Of a DNA stretch of 64,000 nt, positions 26,225 through 35,614 are shown one piece after another (the first letter of the stretch is position 1; every line of letters starts with the position of its first letter). The notes below the pieces were generated by a model. The model did not search any database and was not told the origin of the DNA. It saw only the letters and a program-made list of their open reading frames with translations. The stretch lies in NCBI RefSeq assembly GCF_014075995.1, contig NZ_CP055153.1:992001-1056000 (forward strand). The letters are read 5' to 3'. The stretch is from Adhaeribacter radiodurans (GTDB lineage: Bacteria; Bacteroidota; Bacteroidia; Cytophagales; Hymenobacteraceae). The position numbers and the translations under genes were made by a program.

Positions 26225-27976
26225 ATGTACAAAAATCTAACCGGCCTTATCTTTTTCTTACTGCTTAGCTTTACCGGTTGGGCGCAGCAGGCGGTTACTT
26301 TAAAAGTAAAAGTTTCGGGCAAAGATCGGGAAATTTTACGCAAATATGTTTACCCATTACAGTTTCCAGATTCATTGGCGGCTCGCCAAGGTATTCGTAG
26401 CTTAATGAAGCAACTGCAGCACGATGGTTATTTAATGGCTTCCGTTGATACTTTTTATTACCAGCAAGGCACTTTATATAGTCAGCTCTTTATTGGCGAA
26501 AAATACCGGTGGGCCCGTTTGCGGAGCGGAAACGTAGTGGAAAATTTACTTATTCAGGCCGGATACAAAGAAAAATTATATACCGGCAAACCTTTTCTGC
26601 CGGCAGAATGGGTAAAATTGCAAGAAGCTGTTTTAACGCAAGCCGAAAACAACGGTTACCCGTTTGCCAGCATTCGCCTGGATTCCCTTGACGTTTCAGA
26701 AAGCTTCATCGATGCTTCTATTTTAGTAGAGAAAGGGCCGCTTATTTTATTTGATTCCTTGCAAATAAATGGAGCTACCAAAACAACAACCCGTTTTTTA
26801 AGCCGCTATTTGCAAATTTATCCTGGTCAGTTATACGACCAGCAAAAAGTAAATAATGTACCTCGTTTATTAAAACAATTACCTTATCTGGAAAGTACTC
26901 AATCTGGTTTGCTGCAGTTTGGCCGGGATCGGGCCCGCTTATATTTGTTTCTAAAAGATAAAAAATCAAACCAGTTCGATGGCATTGTTGGATTCTTGCC
27001 CGAGCCTAAAGGGAAAGAGCAAAAGCTATTAGTAACCGGTGAAGTAAATCTGGATATTCGTAATATAAAGGGCAGCGGCAAGGAACTAGGTCTGCATTGG
27101 CGCAAGGTACAGCGCGGCTCGCAATTACTAAATGCCAGTTATCTGCATCCTAATTTGTTGGGTTCTCCTATTGAACTTGGCTTTACCTTTAACCTGTATA
27201 AACAAGATACGGCTTTTATCACCTTAAAACCCCGCTTGCAATTTGGATTTAATACCCCTCGAGCCGGAAAAATTACTTTTTTTACTGAACTGCAAAATTC
27301 CCGCCTTTTGTTGTCGCCGGTAGGCTTGCAAGCTCGTCAGGATTCTATACCGCTCGCCGATTTTAATTATCACGCCTATGGTATGCAGTATTTACGTCAA
27401 ACCCTCGATGATTTTTATTTCCCTCGTAGAGGATATCAGGTGAGTGGTCAGATAGCCATTGGCAATAAAAATATAAAACGCAATCTAAACCGCGAAGCTA
27501 GCTATTACGATACTATTCGGTTAAAAACTACTCAAATATCTTTGAGCTTGCGCAGTGAGTATTATTTTAAATTAAACCAACGGAGTGTGGTGTTAACGCG
27601 TTTAAACGGCGAAGCTTTAATTAATCCACAATTATTTTATAACGATTTATTTCGCTTGGGTGGACTTAACTCCTTACGAGGTTTTCCGGAATATACTTTC
27701 TATGCCTCGCGTTATGCCATTGGTACTTTAGAATACCGCCTCTTTACAGGTTCTGATTCGTACGTATTACTTTTTTATGACCAGGGTTATTACCATCGCC
27801 AGATAAGTAAAGACCGGACGCAGGAGTATCCGTTTGGTTTAGGTACCGGAATTAGTTTTAGTACCGGAGCAGGTATTTTTCAGTTTATTTATTCGGTGGG
27901 GCAATCTAAAGTCTTAAATCAACCAATAAGTCTTAATTACTCCCGCATTCATTTTGGTATTACGAGCCGGTTTTAG
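26225..27976 (+). CDS. BamA/TamA-like outer-membrane protein with POTRA domains
   Basis: A 583-residue outer-membrane protein. The frame opens at a TTG (26141), but the ATG at 26225 starts a clear signal peptide (MYKNLTGLIFFLLLSFTGWAQ). Residues 25-250 look like POTRA repeats (GPLILFDSLQINGATKTTTRFLSRYLQIYPGQLY); residues 260-583 form a 16-strand barrel with the Omp85 signature around RLGGLNSLRGFPEYTFYASRYAIGTLEYRL and the terminal RIHFGITSRF. Shorter than BamA (about 800), it is closer to TamA-like or surface-antigen proteins. It could insert outer-membrane proteins or secrete a partner. No partner gene (TamB-like) is nearby. Confidence 0.85.
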   Translation: MYKNLTGLIFFLLLSFTGWAQQAVTLKVKVSGKDREILRKYVYPLQFPDSLAARQGIRSLMKQLQHDGYLMASVDTFYYQQGTLYSQLFIGEKYRWARLRSGNVVENLLIQAGYKEKLYTGKPFLPAEWVKLQEAVLTQAENNGYPFASIRLDSLDVSESFIDASILVEKGPLILFDSLQINGATKTTTRFLSRYLQIYPGQLYDQQKVNNVPRLLKQLPYLESTQSGLLQFGRDRARLYLFLKDKKSNQFDGIVGFLPEPKGKEQKLLVTGEVNLDIRNIKGSGKELGLHWRKVQRGSQLLNASYLHPNLLGSPIELGFTFNLYKQDTAFITLKPRLQFGFNTPRAGKITFFTELQNSRLLLSPVGLQARQDSIPLADFNYHAYGMQYLRQTLDDFYFPRRGYQVSGQIAIGNKNIKRNLNREASYYDTIRLKTTQISLSLRSEYYFKLNQRSVVLTRLNGEALINPQLFYNDLFRLGGLNSLRGFPEYTFYASRYAIGTLEYRLFTGSDSYVLLFYDQGYYHRQISKDRTQEYPFGLGTGISFSTGAGIFQFIYSVGQSKVLNQPISLNYSRIHFGITSRF

Positions 27977-28090
27977 AACAAATATAAAAATTAAGTGCTT
28001 CAAGCTAAATAAGTTAAAGCTGATTTTTGGTTTTAATTAAGAATTATTTGGTTTTTTAATACAGACACCCTACTTTTGTATTACAAACAG

Positions 28091-28163
<73 letters not shown>

Positions 28164-28172
28164 CCTGATAAT

Positions 28173-28206
28173 AAAGGACTTAGCTATAAAAAGTTAAGTC
28201 CTTTTT
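28173..28206 (+). terminator. Intrinsic terminator after tRNA-fMet
   Basis: The ten-base arms 28173-28182 and 28195-28204 pair perfectly around a 12-base loop and continue into a T-run. Confidence 0.8.
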
Positions 28207-28682
28207 CTTTTGGTACAAAATAGGCTCACATTATTTTGTAATCTCCCTTTTTATGAAATCTGATTATCTTTCAGTTCAACAAGGATGGATAACGATTTCT
28301 AACCCGCTAAGATTAAAATTGATTTCACTATTGCTGTAACTTGGAGTCCCGTGTACTTTCATTGTCTGTTTGGCCATTCGCTGAGGGATTTGCATGCCAT
28401 TCATAAAACTAACGACTAAAGCAATACGCATTTTTACCCTGTATAATACAAGGTAGGGTAGAGTATCACGATAAAGAACATTTTTTATTGTAACATTTCT
28501 TTCTTAATCTCATATCATATTTTGAGTAGCTAACACTCACCATCACCTATATTGGTGGCTACAAACACTTTCGTGTACTAGCTATTTATTAATAATATTT
28601 CACCAAAACTATCATTACCTTTCTTTTTACAAAATAACGCTTATTTTTTCTTGCAAAAAATTTTTATTTTGAACAAATGGCA

Positions 28683-28690
28683 TATATTTG
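28683..28690 (+). promoter_or_regulatory. Promoter core upstream of susC
   Basis: TATATTTG is an exact match to the Bacteroidota TAnnTTTG core, 51 bases before the susC ATG. A TTTTG lies 11 bases upstream (28667-28671), closer than the usual 17-19, so the -33 element is uncertain. Confidence 0.5.
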
Positions 28691-28741
28691 TTCCGAAACC
28701 TTTCGATTTAATCATTTTTAGACCCCTTACTTCCATAACTT

Positions 28742-31700
28742 ATGGGAAAATTAAATTTTACCGAAGGCTATTATTTCTGCACTGAGCGCGGAGTGTTTCT
28801 GGGAATACTCTTTAAAGTATTATTCCTTTTATTATTATGTACTACTGCTCAGGCTCAGACGTCTAACCGGACGAATATGATCACTGTGAGTGGTCAGGTT
28901 ACAGACAAAGCGACCCGTGAACCGCTGATCGGCGTATCTATTCGAGTTAAAGGCGGCAATGATGGTGTTGTTTCTGATGTAAATGGAAACTATAAAATTC
29001 AGGTGCCTGCAAATAGCACATTGCTGTTTACCTATATTGGGTACAGTGATGTAGAGGAGCCTGTCGGAAACCGGTCAACTATTTCACCGCAACTCGAAAC
29101 TGGTGGCAGGGCATTGAACGAAGTTGTTGTGGTTGGGTATGGAAGCCAGTCGAAGCGTGAACTCACAGGTTCAGTAGCCTCAGTCAATGCTCGGCAATTG
29201 CAGGATCGGGCGGTAGTTTCATTCGGTGAAGCGTTGGCTGGACAGATGGCGGGTGTACAGGTACAGCAGACATCTGCTGCGCCGGGCGGTGGCATTTCCT
29301 TGAAAATCAGGGGTACGGGGTCCATTACGGCGGGCAACCAGCCTTTGTATGTGGTCGATGGTGTGCCGCTCGATAATTCAGTTAGTAATGCGTCAGCCCA
29401 GGGGGGAGATATTGGGGATCAATCTCCGGTTAATCCGCTAGCAAGTATCAACCCGGATGATATTCAGTCCATTGATGTACTCAAAGACGCTGCTGCTACC
29501 TCTATTTATGGATCGCGCGGATCTAATGGCGTGGTTCTGATTACCACCAAGCAAGGCGTGGCAGGTAGGTCGCAGTACAGCCTGAATGTAAGTTACGGTT
29601 TTCAGGAAATTGCGAAAAAAGTTGGAATCATGAGCAACCAGGAATACGCGCAACGCCAGATTGACATGAGAAATACAGACTGGGTGCGTGCAGGCGGGAA
29701 AGCCACTGATCCTAATTCGGCCAGAAGCGGACCACAATACAAGATTGCGGATGAATTTAAGAATGCCGCGTCACTGCCTTTCACCGATTGGCAAGACCTG
29801 CTTTATCGCCAGGCACCCATGCAAAACTACCAGCTTTCGGCTTCCGGCGGCACGGAGAATGCACGGTATTACTTGTCAGGTAACTATCAAAATCAGGAAG
29901 GCATTGTGATCAATTCTGGCTTTAAAAAATATGCGTTTCGTCTGAATGTGGATGCGAAAGCGTCGGAAAAGATCAGAGTCGGCTTCCGCATCGCTCCATC
30001 CTACACAAATAACCGCATTGCCACAACAGGCGGGATTTCTGATTATGGCGCCGTAGCCACTACCGTGATGTCAACCCCGGGTTTATATCCCGCGCGGAAT
30101 GCAGACGGTACTTACGCAACAGCTTACACGCTGCATTATGACGATGGCACCACGCAAAATATCAACTACAACAACGCGCTGGCTTTTGGTGAAGGTATTC
30201 AGAACACTATGAACCAGTTCAGCACGGTTGGTAGCTTGTTTACCACAATTGATATCCTGAAAAACCTTCAATTCAAAACAAGTATCAATGCGGATGTTAA
30301 TACTTTCAATAACAACAAATTTTCGCCCTCTTTTATCAGTGTAAATCCATCTTACGGTCGTTCTTACGCGGCTACGAATATTAGCTGGATCAATGAAAAC
30401 ACATTGACCTACGACAATTCGTTTGCTGATCGGCATAATGTAAATGTGCTGGTAGGGTTAACAGAACAGAAATCGACTTTCAACTCTACGGCAGTCAATG
30501 CAAATTCATTCCCGAATGACCTGGTACCTACGCTAAATGCGGGGATCGTAACGGGTGGAAATTCTATGCGTTCACAATGGACACTACTCTCCTTATTAAG
30601 CCGGGCGACTTACAATTTCGACGAGAAGTACTTTTTAACCGCCACTTTCCGTCGCGATGGTTCCTCTCGTTTCGGTTCGGAAAACAAATGGGGAAATTTT
30701 CCTTCAGCTTCGGTGGGATGGAGAATTGGCCAGGAAGAATTTATGGCGGATGTAACTGCTGTTAGTGAGTTGAAGTTGCGTGCCAGTTATGGTTTGATTG
30801 GTAATAACCAGATACCCGATTATGCATCCGTCGGCTTAATTTACGGTAGTAACTATATTTTGGGCTCAGGTGATGGTTCCATTGCCAGCGGATTAGCGCA
30901 AGGTTCTTTGGGAAATGTAAACCTTGGATGGGAAAAGGCCAAAGAAATAGACTTAGGATTGGACTTGGGACTTTTCCAAAACCGGATTTACCTTTCCGCT
31001 GATTATTACAACAAACTAACATCTGACCTGCTTCTTAATGTTCCTGTGCCCCTTTCAACTGGTTTTGAAACCGCCCTACGCAATCTGGGAAGTCTGCGTA
31101 ATAAAGGAGTAGAACTTGCCTTGGAAACCAGGAATTTTAATACGGATAAATTTACCTGGACCACCAACGCCAACATTTCCTTTAACACCAATAAGGTGGA
31201 ATCACTTGGAAATGGCGGCACACCAATTATTGTTGCCAACCGTGCCCAGGAGAACTCTTTGACACACATTACTCAGATCGGCAGCCCGCTGGGAAGTTAT
31301 TATGGTTATGTTTTCGATGGTGTTTATAATACAATTGACGAAGTTAATGCTTCCGCTCATTTACCGAACACGAATGCAGGTGATGCCAAATTCAGGGACC
31401 TCAATAATGATGGCGTAATCAATGACTCCGACAAGACCATTATCGGCAATAACCTTCCCAAGTTTACCTATGGCATTACAAACAGCTTCAACTACGGAAA
31501 CTTTGACTTTGGCTTTTCGCTGCAAGGCGCTCAGGATGTAGAGGTGATGAACCTTACCAAACGCAGTAATTACCGGAACAATGGTGAAGCTTTCAAGAAC
31601 TACTGGCGTTCGCCTGAGGAACCAGGTGATGGCAAGACATTTGGCCCGGGAAGCTCGGCTAATAACCGGACAATCTCCTCCTGGCTGGTAGACGATGCCT

Positions 31701-31954
31701 CATTCCTGCGCATCAGAAACGTTACCATTGGTTATAAACTTGGCAAAATTCTCACCGGGACAATTTTGCGAAATGCAAGAGCGTACGTAAACATTCAAAA
31801 CCTGCACACCTTCACCAAATACACCGGATACAATCCAGAGGTGAATACGACCGAAGGCGATCCCTGGATTTCTTCTGCGCTCACGCCTGGCATCGATTAT
31901 GGCACTTACCCCATGGCAAGAACCATTGTGTTTGGCCTCAACCTTGGTTTCTGA
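28742..31954 (+). CDS. SusC/RagA-family TonB-dependent transporter
   Basis: A 1070-residue outer-membrane transporter that imports oligosaccharides with its SusD partner and TonB energy. A signal peptide follows an unusually long n-region (hydrophobic KVLFLLLLCTTAQAQ ends near residue 39). A carboxypeptidase-regulatory-like domain follows (VSGQVTDKATREPLIGVSI, about 47-125). The SusC signature NEVVVVGYGSQSKRELTGSV is near residue 130, the plug domain is at about 145-250 (PLYVVDGVPLDN, SIDVLKDAAATSIYGSRG), and the barrel ends in FGLNLGF. Codons such as ATC and CTG are commoner than in the upstream genes. SusD follows after 39 bases. Confidence 0.95.
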   Translation: MGKLNFTEGYYFCTERGVFLGILFKVLFLLLLCTTAQAQTSNRTNMITVSGQVTDKATREPLIGVSIRVKGGNDGVVSDVNGNYKIQVPANSTLLFTYIGYSDVEEPVGNRSTISPQLETGGRALNEVVVVGYGSQSKRELTGSVASVNARQLQDRAVVSFGEALAGQMAGVQVQQTSAAPGGGISLKIRGTGSITAGNQPLYVVDGVPLDNSVSNASAQGGDIGDQSPVNPLASINPDDIQSIDVLKDAAATSIYGSRGSNGVVLITTKQGVAGRSQYSLNVSYGFQEIAKKVGIMSNQEYAQRQIDMRNTDWVRAGGKATDPNSARSGPQYKIADEFKNAASLPFTDWQDLLYRQAPMQNYQLSASGGTENARYYLSGNYQNQEGIVINSGFKKYAFRLNVDAKASEKIRVGFRIAPSYTNNRIATTGGISDYGAVATTVMSTPGLYPARNADGTYATAYTLHYDDGTTQNINYNNALAFGEGIQNTMNQFSTVGSLFTTIDILKNLQFKTSINADVNTFNNNKFSPSFISVNPSYGRSYAATNISWINENTLTYDNSFADRHNVNVLVGLTEQKSTFNSTAVNANSFPNDLVPTLNAGIVTGGNSMRSQWTLLSLLSRATYNFDEKYFLTATFRRDGSSRFGSENKWGNFPSASVGWRIGQEEFMADVTAVSELKLRASYGLIGNNQIPDYASVGLIYGSNYILGSGDGSIASGLAQGSLGNVNLGWEKAKEIDLGLDLGLFQNRIYLSADYYNKLTSDLLLNVPVPLSTGFETALRNLGSLRNKGVELALETRNFNTDKFTWTTNANISFNTNKVESLGNGGTPIIVANRAQENSLTHITQIGSPLGSYYGYVFDGVYNTIDEVNASAHLPNTNAGDAKFRDLNNDGVINDSDKTIIGNNLPKFTYGITNSFNYGNFDFGFSLQGAQDVEVMNLTKRSNYRNNGEAFKNYWRSPEEPGDGKTFGPGSSANNRTISSWLVDDASFLRIRNVTIGYKLGKILTGTILRNARAYVNIQNLHTFTKYTGYNPEVNTTEGDPWISSALTPGIDYGTYPMARTIVFGLNLGF

Positions 31955-31993
31955 TCCAACCGATAACAAATCAATTTTTTAACATTGATTCAT

Positions 31994-33469
31994 ATGATCT
32001 CAAAAAATTTAAAAATAGCTGTTGCCCTGGTTATCCTAACATTTTCAGGAACGTCCTGTGAAGATTTCCTGGAATCAGAACCCATTTCTCAGATCGGCGA
32101 AACAAATTTTTTCAAAACCGAATCTGATTTTAAACAGGCGCTGGTGGGTGCCTATTCGGCTTTCGCGCAAGTGTATTCGGGTAATGGGTACTATTCCCTG
32201 CTGGTTGATTTGCGCTCCGATAACACCACTGAGCTCACCGCTGGCGGGGATGGGAATGATGCTAAGAGGAATATTGACGAATTTCGGGAAACGACTGACA
32301 ATGAGCATCTCACTGCCTTTTGGCAAAGCAGCTACACCCTGATCGCAAGATGCAACAGTATCCTTGCCCGCATTGACGGTGCAAGCTTTTCGGATGAACT
32401 GAAAAAGCAATACACCGGGGAAGCACTTACGCTGAGAGCTTTGGGCTATTTCAACCTCGTTAGGTTATTTGGCGGCGTTCCGCTCGTAACCGAACCTGTA
32501 ATGGATCTCGATGCCAGCTACAAAGTGGGTCGGGCTACCGTGCAGGAAGTGTACGCACAGATTGAAGCCGACCTAATAAAAGCAGAGGAATTGGTACCAG
32601 TTTCTTATGATGACGCCAATGTAGGAAAGGCGACAAAGGGTGCTGCTCAAAGTCTGCTGGGGCAAGTCTACCTTACTCAGAAAAAATATACCGAAGCGGT
32701 TGCAGCATTTAAAAAAGTAGTCGATTCGGGCACTTATAGTCTGTTGCCGGTGTATGCCGACCTGTATAAAGCCGGACAGCAAGGAAATTCCGAGGCGATC
32801 TGGCAGGCACAATTTAAAGGAGCCTCCAATGGGCTCGGTTCAAACTTTCCCAATCACTTTGCACCAACTGGCTCAGAAGGAATTACCATTCCATCGGGTG
32901 GCGCCTACGGGTTTAACCAGCCGACCGAAGATATTGCCGCCGCCTATTCGGATGGTGATGTACGCCGCAATAATATCGCTGACGGCTACATGAATGGGAC
33001 TACTTTTGTTGCTGCCAAATACATCCGCGGTTATGTAGAGCGCGAAACAGGCGGTGGCTACGCCGATTCGGGAGCCGATTGGTATGTGATTCGCTATGCC
33101 GATATCCTATTAATGTATGCAGAGGCACTCAATGAAGTAAATAAAGGTCCGGTTGCCGAAGCTTACGCAATGATCAACCTGGTCCGGAACCGCGCTGGCC
33201 TCGCTAATCTAAGCAATCTAACTTATGAAACTTTCAAAGAAGCGGTTTACAATGAAGAACGACTGGAGTCGCCTTTTGAAGGTCATCGCTGGTTTGATCT
33301 TCTGCGTACAGATCGGGCACTAACAGTCATGAATGAAAAAGTCTCTGGTCCTGGGAAAATTACAGTTGGAATTTCGACATCCATTAAGCCTTACCAGCTT
33401 TTGTACCCGATTCCCGCTCTGGTAGTTATTACCAGCTCACCTGCCATTGAGCAGAATGAGGGGTATTGA
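31994..33469 (+). CDS. SusD/RagB-family nutrient-binding lipoprotein
   Basis: A 491-residue surface lipoprotein that forms the lid of the SusC transporter and binds glycan. The frame opens at a TTG (31985), but the ATG at 31994 fits: MISKNLKIAVALVILTFSGTSC gives the lipobox with Cys near residue 22. SusD blocks are visible: FFKTESDFKQALVGAYSAF, GEALTLRALGYFNLVRLFGGVPL (TPR-like SusD core), DILLMYAEALNEVN and ERLESPFEGHRWFDLLRTDRA. It is the partner of the preceding SusC; a terminator follows, so SusCD is a two-gene unit. The glycan is unknown. Confidence 0.95.
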   Translation: MISKNLKIAVALVILTFSGTSCEDFLESEPISQIGETNFFKTESDFKQALVGAYSAFAQVYSGNGYYSLLVDLRSDNTTELTAGGDGNDAKRNIDEFRETTDNEHLTAFWQSSYTLIARCNSILARIDGASFSDELKKQYTGEALTLRALGYFNLVRLFGGVPLVTEPVMDLDASYKVGRATVQEVYAQIEADLIKAEELVPVSYDDANVGKATKGAAQSLLGQVYLTQKKYTEAVAAFKKVVDSGTYSLLPVYADLYKAGQQGNSEAIWQAQFKGASNGLGSNFPNHFAPTGSEGITIPSGGAYGFNQPTEDIAAAYSDGDVRRNNIADGYMNGTTFVAAKYIRGYVERETGGGYADSGADWYVIRYADILLMYAEALNEVNKGPVAEAYAMINLVRNRAGLANLSNLTYETFKEAVYNEERLESPFEGHRWFDLLRTDRALTVMNEKVSGPGKITVGISTSIKPYQLLYPIPALVVITSSPAIEQNEGY

Positions 33470-33505
33470 TATTTAGTATGTAGATCCGAAAGCCTGTATA
33501 AAAAG

Positions 33506-33543
33506 TACCCCCAAAAGTTAAACACTTCTTGGGGGTATTTTTT
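33506..33543 (+). terminator. Intrinsic terminator after susD
   Basis: The arms tacccccaa (33506-33514) and ttgggggta (33529-33537) are followed by a run of T. It separates SusCD from the beta-propeller operon. Confidence 0.8.
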
Positions 33544-33571
33544 ATGGTAAAATCAAGAAACACAGAGTATC

Positions 33572-33874
33572 TTAAAGCTCCAATTTCTGTTTGTCTTTCA
33601 ATAGTTGAGCTTTGAGTTTAGTATCATCTACATTCTGCATAGCCACATTGGCATCAATGGCCTGCCCCGTAGCGTCGGCAGCGCTTTGTTCCAGAATTAT
33701 GAAAGCAAGCTTTATGCAGATCGATCCGTAATCAATTTGTGAATTGGACAGGCAATCTGGAAGAAACAGATTCTGGCATTCTTCTTCTTTAGGAATGTTG
33801 GACGTATAGGAACTACTGTAATACTTTTTGAAATACACATTAATATCACTTTCGTTCTGCAAAAACCATCGCAC
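33572..33874 (-). pseudogene. Possible fragment of an unidentified gene
   Basis: A 100-codon minus-strand frame starting only at a GTG, with a stop right before it. The C-terminal half (ADATGQAIDANVAMQN then VDDTKLKAQLLKDKQ) has a natural-looking hydrophilic, helix-forming composition. The N-terminal half is irregular, with many Tyr, Ser and Cys. This suggests the true end of a gene whose front has been lost or frameshifted. I do not recognise the family. Similar fragments broken by stops continue upstream on the same strand toward 34130. It could also be chance. Confidence 0.3.
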
Positions 33875-34175
33875 TCATCCTGCTTGCATTGTTTATAACC
33901 GACTTCAATCAGTCCTTGAATGGGAATTCAGCAGGTCTTATTTGTTGGATATGTTGCAGTCAGCCAATACACTGGGGCGCACTGCCTAGTATATGCATTT
34001 GTTATGCAAAAGTAATTGTCATTGGGCTCATTACACCTGCACTTGCATCCGTGCTTACTGTCAAATTGTACTAGACCATTCCTCATGCAATCATCATTGA
34101 GGGTATGTACTTACCATCAAAGCAGTCCTGCTTATGGACTTTGAAGAATCCAACAAAGTCTAAGAGCGTCAATTT

Positions 34176-34317
34176 GAAAGTAAATAGAAATTAAATGAAA
34201 CTTATCGAGTTTTATATTCCTTTTTAGATGAGTTTATATACCTTTTGAAAGAAAATAGGAATTAAACGAAGATTTTTTAGTTTCATATGCTTTTTTAGAT
34301 AAGTTTCTTTACATTAG
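34176..34317. repeat. 71-base imperfect tandem duplication
   Basis: The segments 34176-34246 and 34247-34317 align without gaps. Both begin GAAAG.AAATAG.AATTAAA.GAA and share TTTTTAGAT.AGTTT in the second half. The copies differ at roughly a quarter of positions. They lie 53-194 bases before the ATG of the 34370 gene, where a promoter or operator would be expected. Confidence 0.7.
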
Positions 34318-34369
34318 CGTAATATAATTCTCATCTAAACCCTTAATACTTTTTACTAAACAGCTCCTC

Positions 34370-35614
34370 ATGAACTTTCGTTTTTCGAATAGATTGTACG
34401 TTGCGGCATGCTGGCTTGTCGGACTGCTTCTGGTAGCGGGTACCGAAACTACGCAGGCCCAGAAATCCGCAGCCAGTGATAAGAATATTAAGTTTATTGA
34501 ATATCCAGATTTTCCCGAAGCGCACTCTACCTGGGGTTCAATCGGCTACAATGCGGCTTCTAACACGGTACATATAGGGGTAACTAATCATCGCGATAAC
34601 ATAGGACTGTATACTTATGAACCGGCTCAGAATTCGATGAAACTGAATGGGTTTGTCTCGAATATGGCTCATTTGCGCCAGTTTCAGTGGCAGGGAAAAA
34701 TACATTCCAAGATCGTAGCGGCGCCGGATGGTTCCATTTATTTCTCAACTGATGGTGGCGAGTCGCGGGAGGAGTACTTGATGGAACATCCGCAAGGTTA
34801 TGGCGGCGGTTTTTTTATGAAATGGAATTCTAAAACAGGTTTGCAAAATCTGGGATTAGGCATGCCCTACGAAAGTATTAAGGACATTGATATTGACCCA
34901 AAAACAGGAATGCTTTATGGAATTACCTATCCACAGGCGCATTTTATGGTTTATGATCCAGCCAAAAATCACCTGCGCGATCTCGGCCGACTGGCTAGCT
35001 CGCACGTTCCGCGTATATTGTTCACCGACTGGTGGGGACATTGTTATTATGTAGACTGGCGGCAGCGATTAGTGAAATATGAAAAAGACAGCGATTCATT
35101 AATATTTGCACGCGAGAGCCTGCCGGCATTTCCTGGAACGCCTGGCTCAAAAATCATCACGGGAGTTACCGCCTACGCCAAAGATGAAGCAAAAGGCATT
35201 ATTTACCTGATCACCTATGGCGCAAAACTCATCGCATTTCGCCCGGAAAAAAACGGAATTGGCAAGGTTACAGACCTGGGAGGCGTTATTGAAACAGGCA
35301 AAACAGAAGCCTGGGGACCTTATGTGCCCAACCTGAACATTGGCAAAAATGGCAAGCTGTACTACATCATTGGCGGTCACGGTAATTACGTGCTGAAAGA
35401 CAAAACCGTTTTGGTTGAATGTGATCCAGCTACCGGCAAAAAGACTATTCTGCGTGAATATCCTATTACCGCCATGACAGAAGCTACCGGCTGCGACATC
35501 AGGGATAAAGACGGAAATCTGTACTTCGCGGCCCGGCGTAATCCATCTGCTAAAGGCGATTCAACTAAGCCGTTTCTGATCCAGTTCAATCCCGAAAAAG
35601 AAATCCGGAAATGA
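34370..35614 (+). CDS. Secreted beta-propeller-like protein
   Basis: A 414-residue secreted protein with a signal peptide (about residues 1-31, ending TTQAQ). The mature part has repeated blade-like units: PDGSIYFSTDGG, DPKTGMLYGITYPQAHFMVYDPAKN, GKLYYIIGG and DGNLYFAARR, which is the pattern of a seven-bladed beta-propeller related to SMP-30 or lyase propellers. No catalytic motif is certain. It may bind or cleave a glycan, as some propeller lyases do, or be a binding subunit. It is the first gene of a three-gene operon; its stop overlaps the next start as ATGA. Its blades resemble those of the next gene, so the two may be old duplicates. Confidence 0.6.
   Translation: MNFRFSNRLYVAACWLVGLLLVAGTETTQAQKSAASDKNIKFIEYPDFPEAHSTWGSIGYNAASNTVHIGVTNHRDNIGLYTYEPAQNSMKLNGFVSNMAHLRQFQWQGKIHSKIVAAPDGSIYFSTDGGESREEYLMEHPQGYGGGFFMKWNSKTGLQNLGLGMPYESIKDIDIDPKTGMLYGITYPQAHFMVYDPAKNHLRDLGRLASSHVPRILFTDWWGHCYYVDWRQRLVKYEKDSDSLIFARESLPAFPGTPGSKIITGVTAYAKDEAKGIIYLITYGAKLIAFRPEKNGIGKVTDLGGVIETGKTEAWGPYVPNLNIGKNGKLYYIIGGHGNYVLKDKTVLVECDPATGKKTILREYPITAMTEATGCDIRDKDGNLYFAARRNPSAKGDSTKPFLIQFNPEKEIRK

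Larger units (their letters stand above)
28164..28741. other. Intergenic region between tRNA and susC
   Basis: The first 45 bases hold the tRNA terminator. The remainder is A+T-rich with no convincing gene; it ends with the promoter-like core before susC. A visible change in base style takes place from here on. Confidence 0.5.
33470..34369. other. Intergenic region with decayed sequence and a tandem repeat
   Basis: This 900-base gap holds the SusCD terminator, a doubtful minus-strand frame (33572-33874) and a 71-base tandem duplication just before the next operon. The middle part (33880-34170) shows protein-like fragments interrupted by stops on the minus strand and is probably decayed coding DNA that I cannot identify. 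Confidence 0.45.

Noticed and set aside
26509-27105. Small frames on both strands inside the BamA-like gene
   Set aside because: All overlap the POTRA/barrel coding sequence and are too short and compositionally odd.
33889-34074. Plus-strand 61-codon frame rich in Ile, Cys and Trp
   Set aside because: It has no conserved look, no ribosome-binding site or promoter, and lies in probably decayed DNA. Composition alone explains it.
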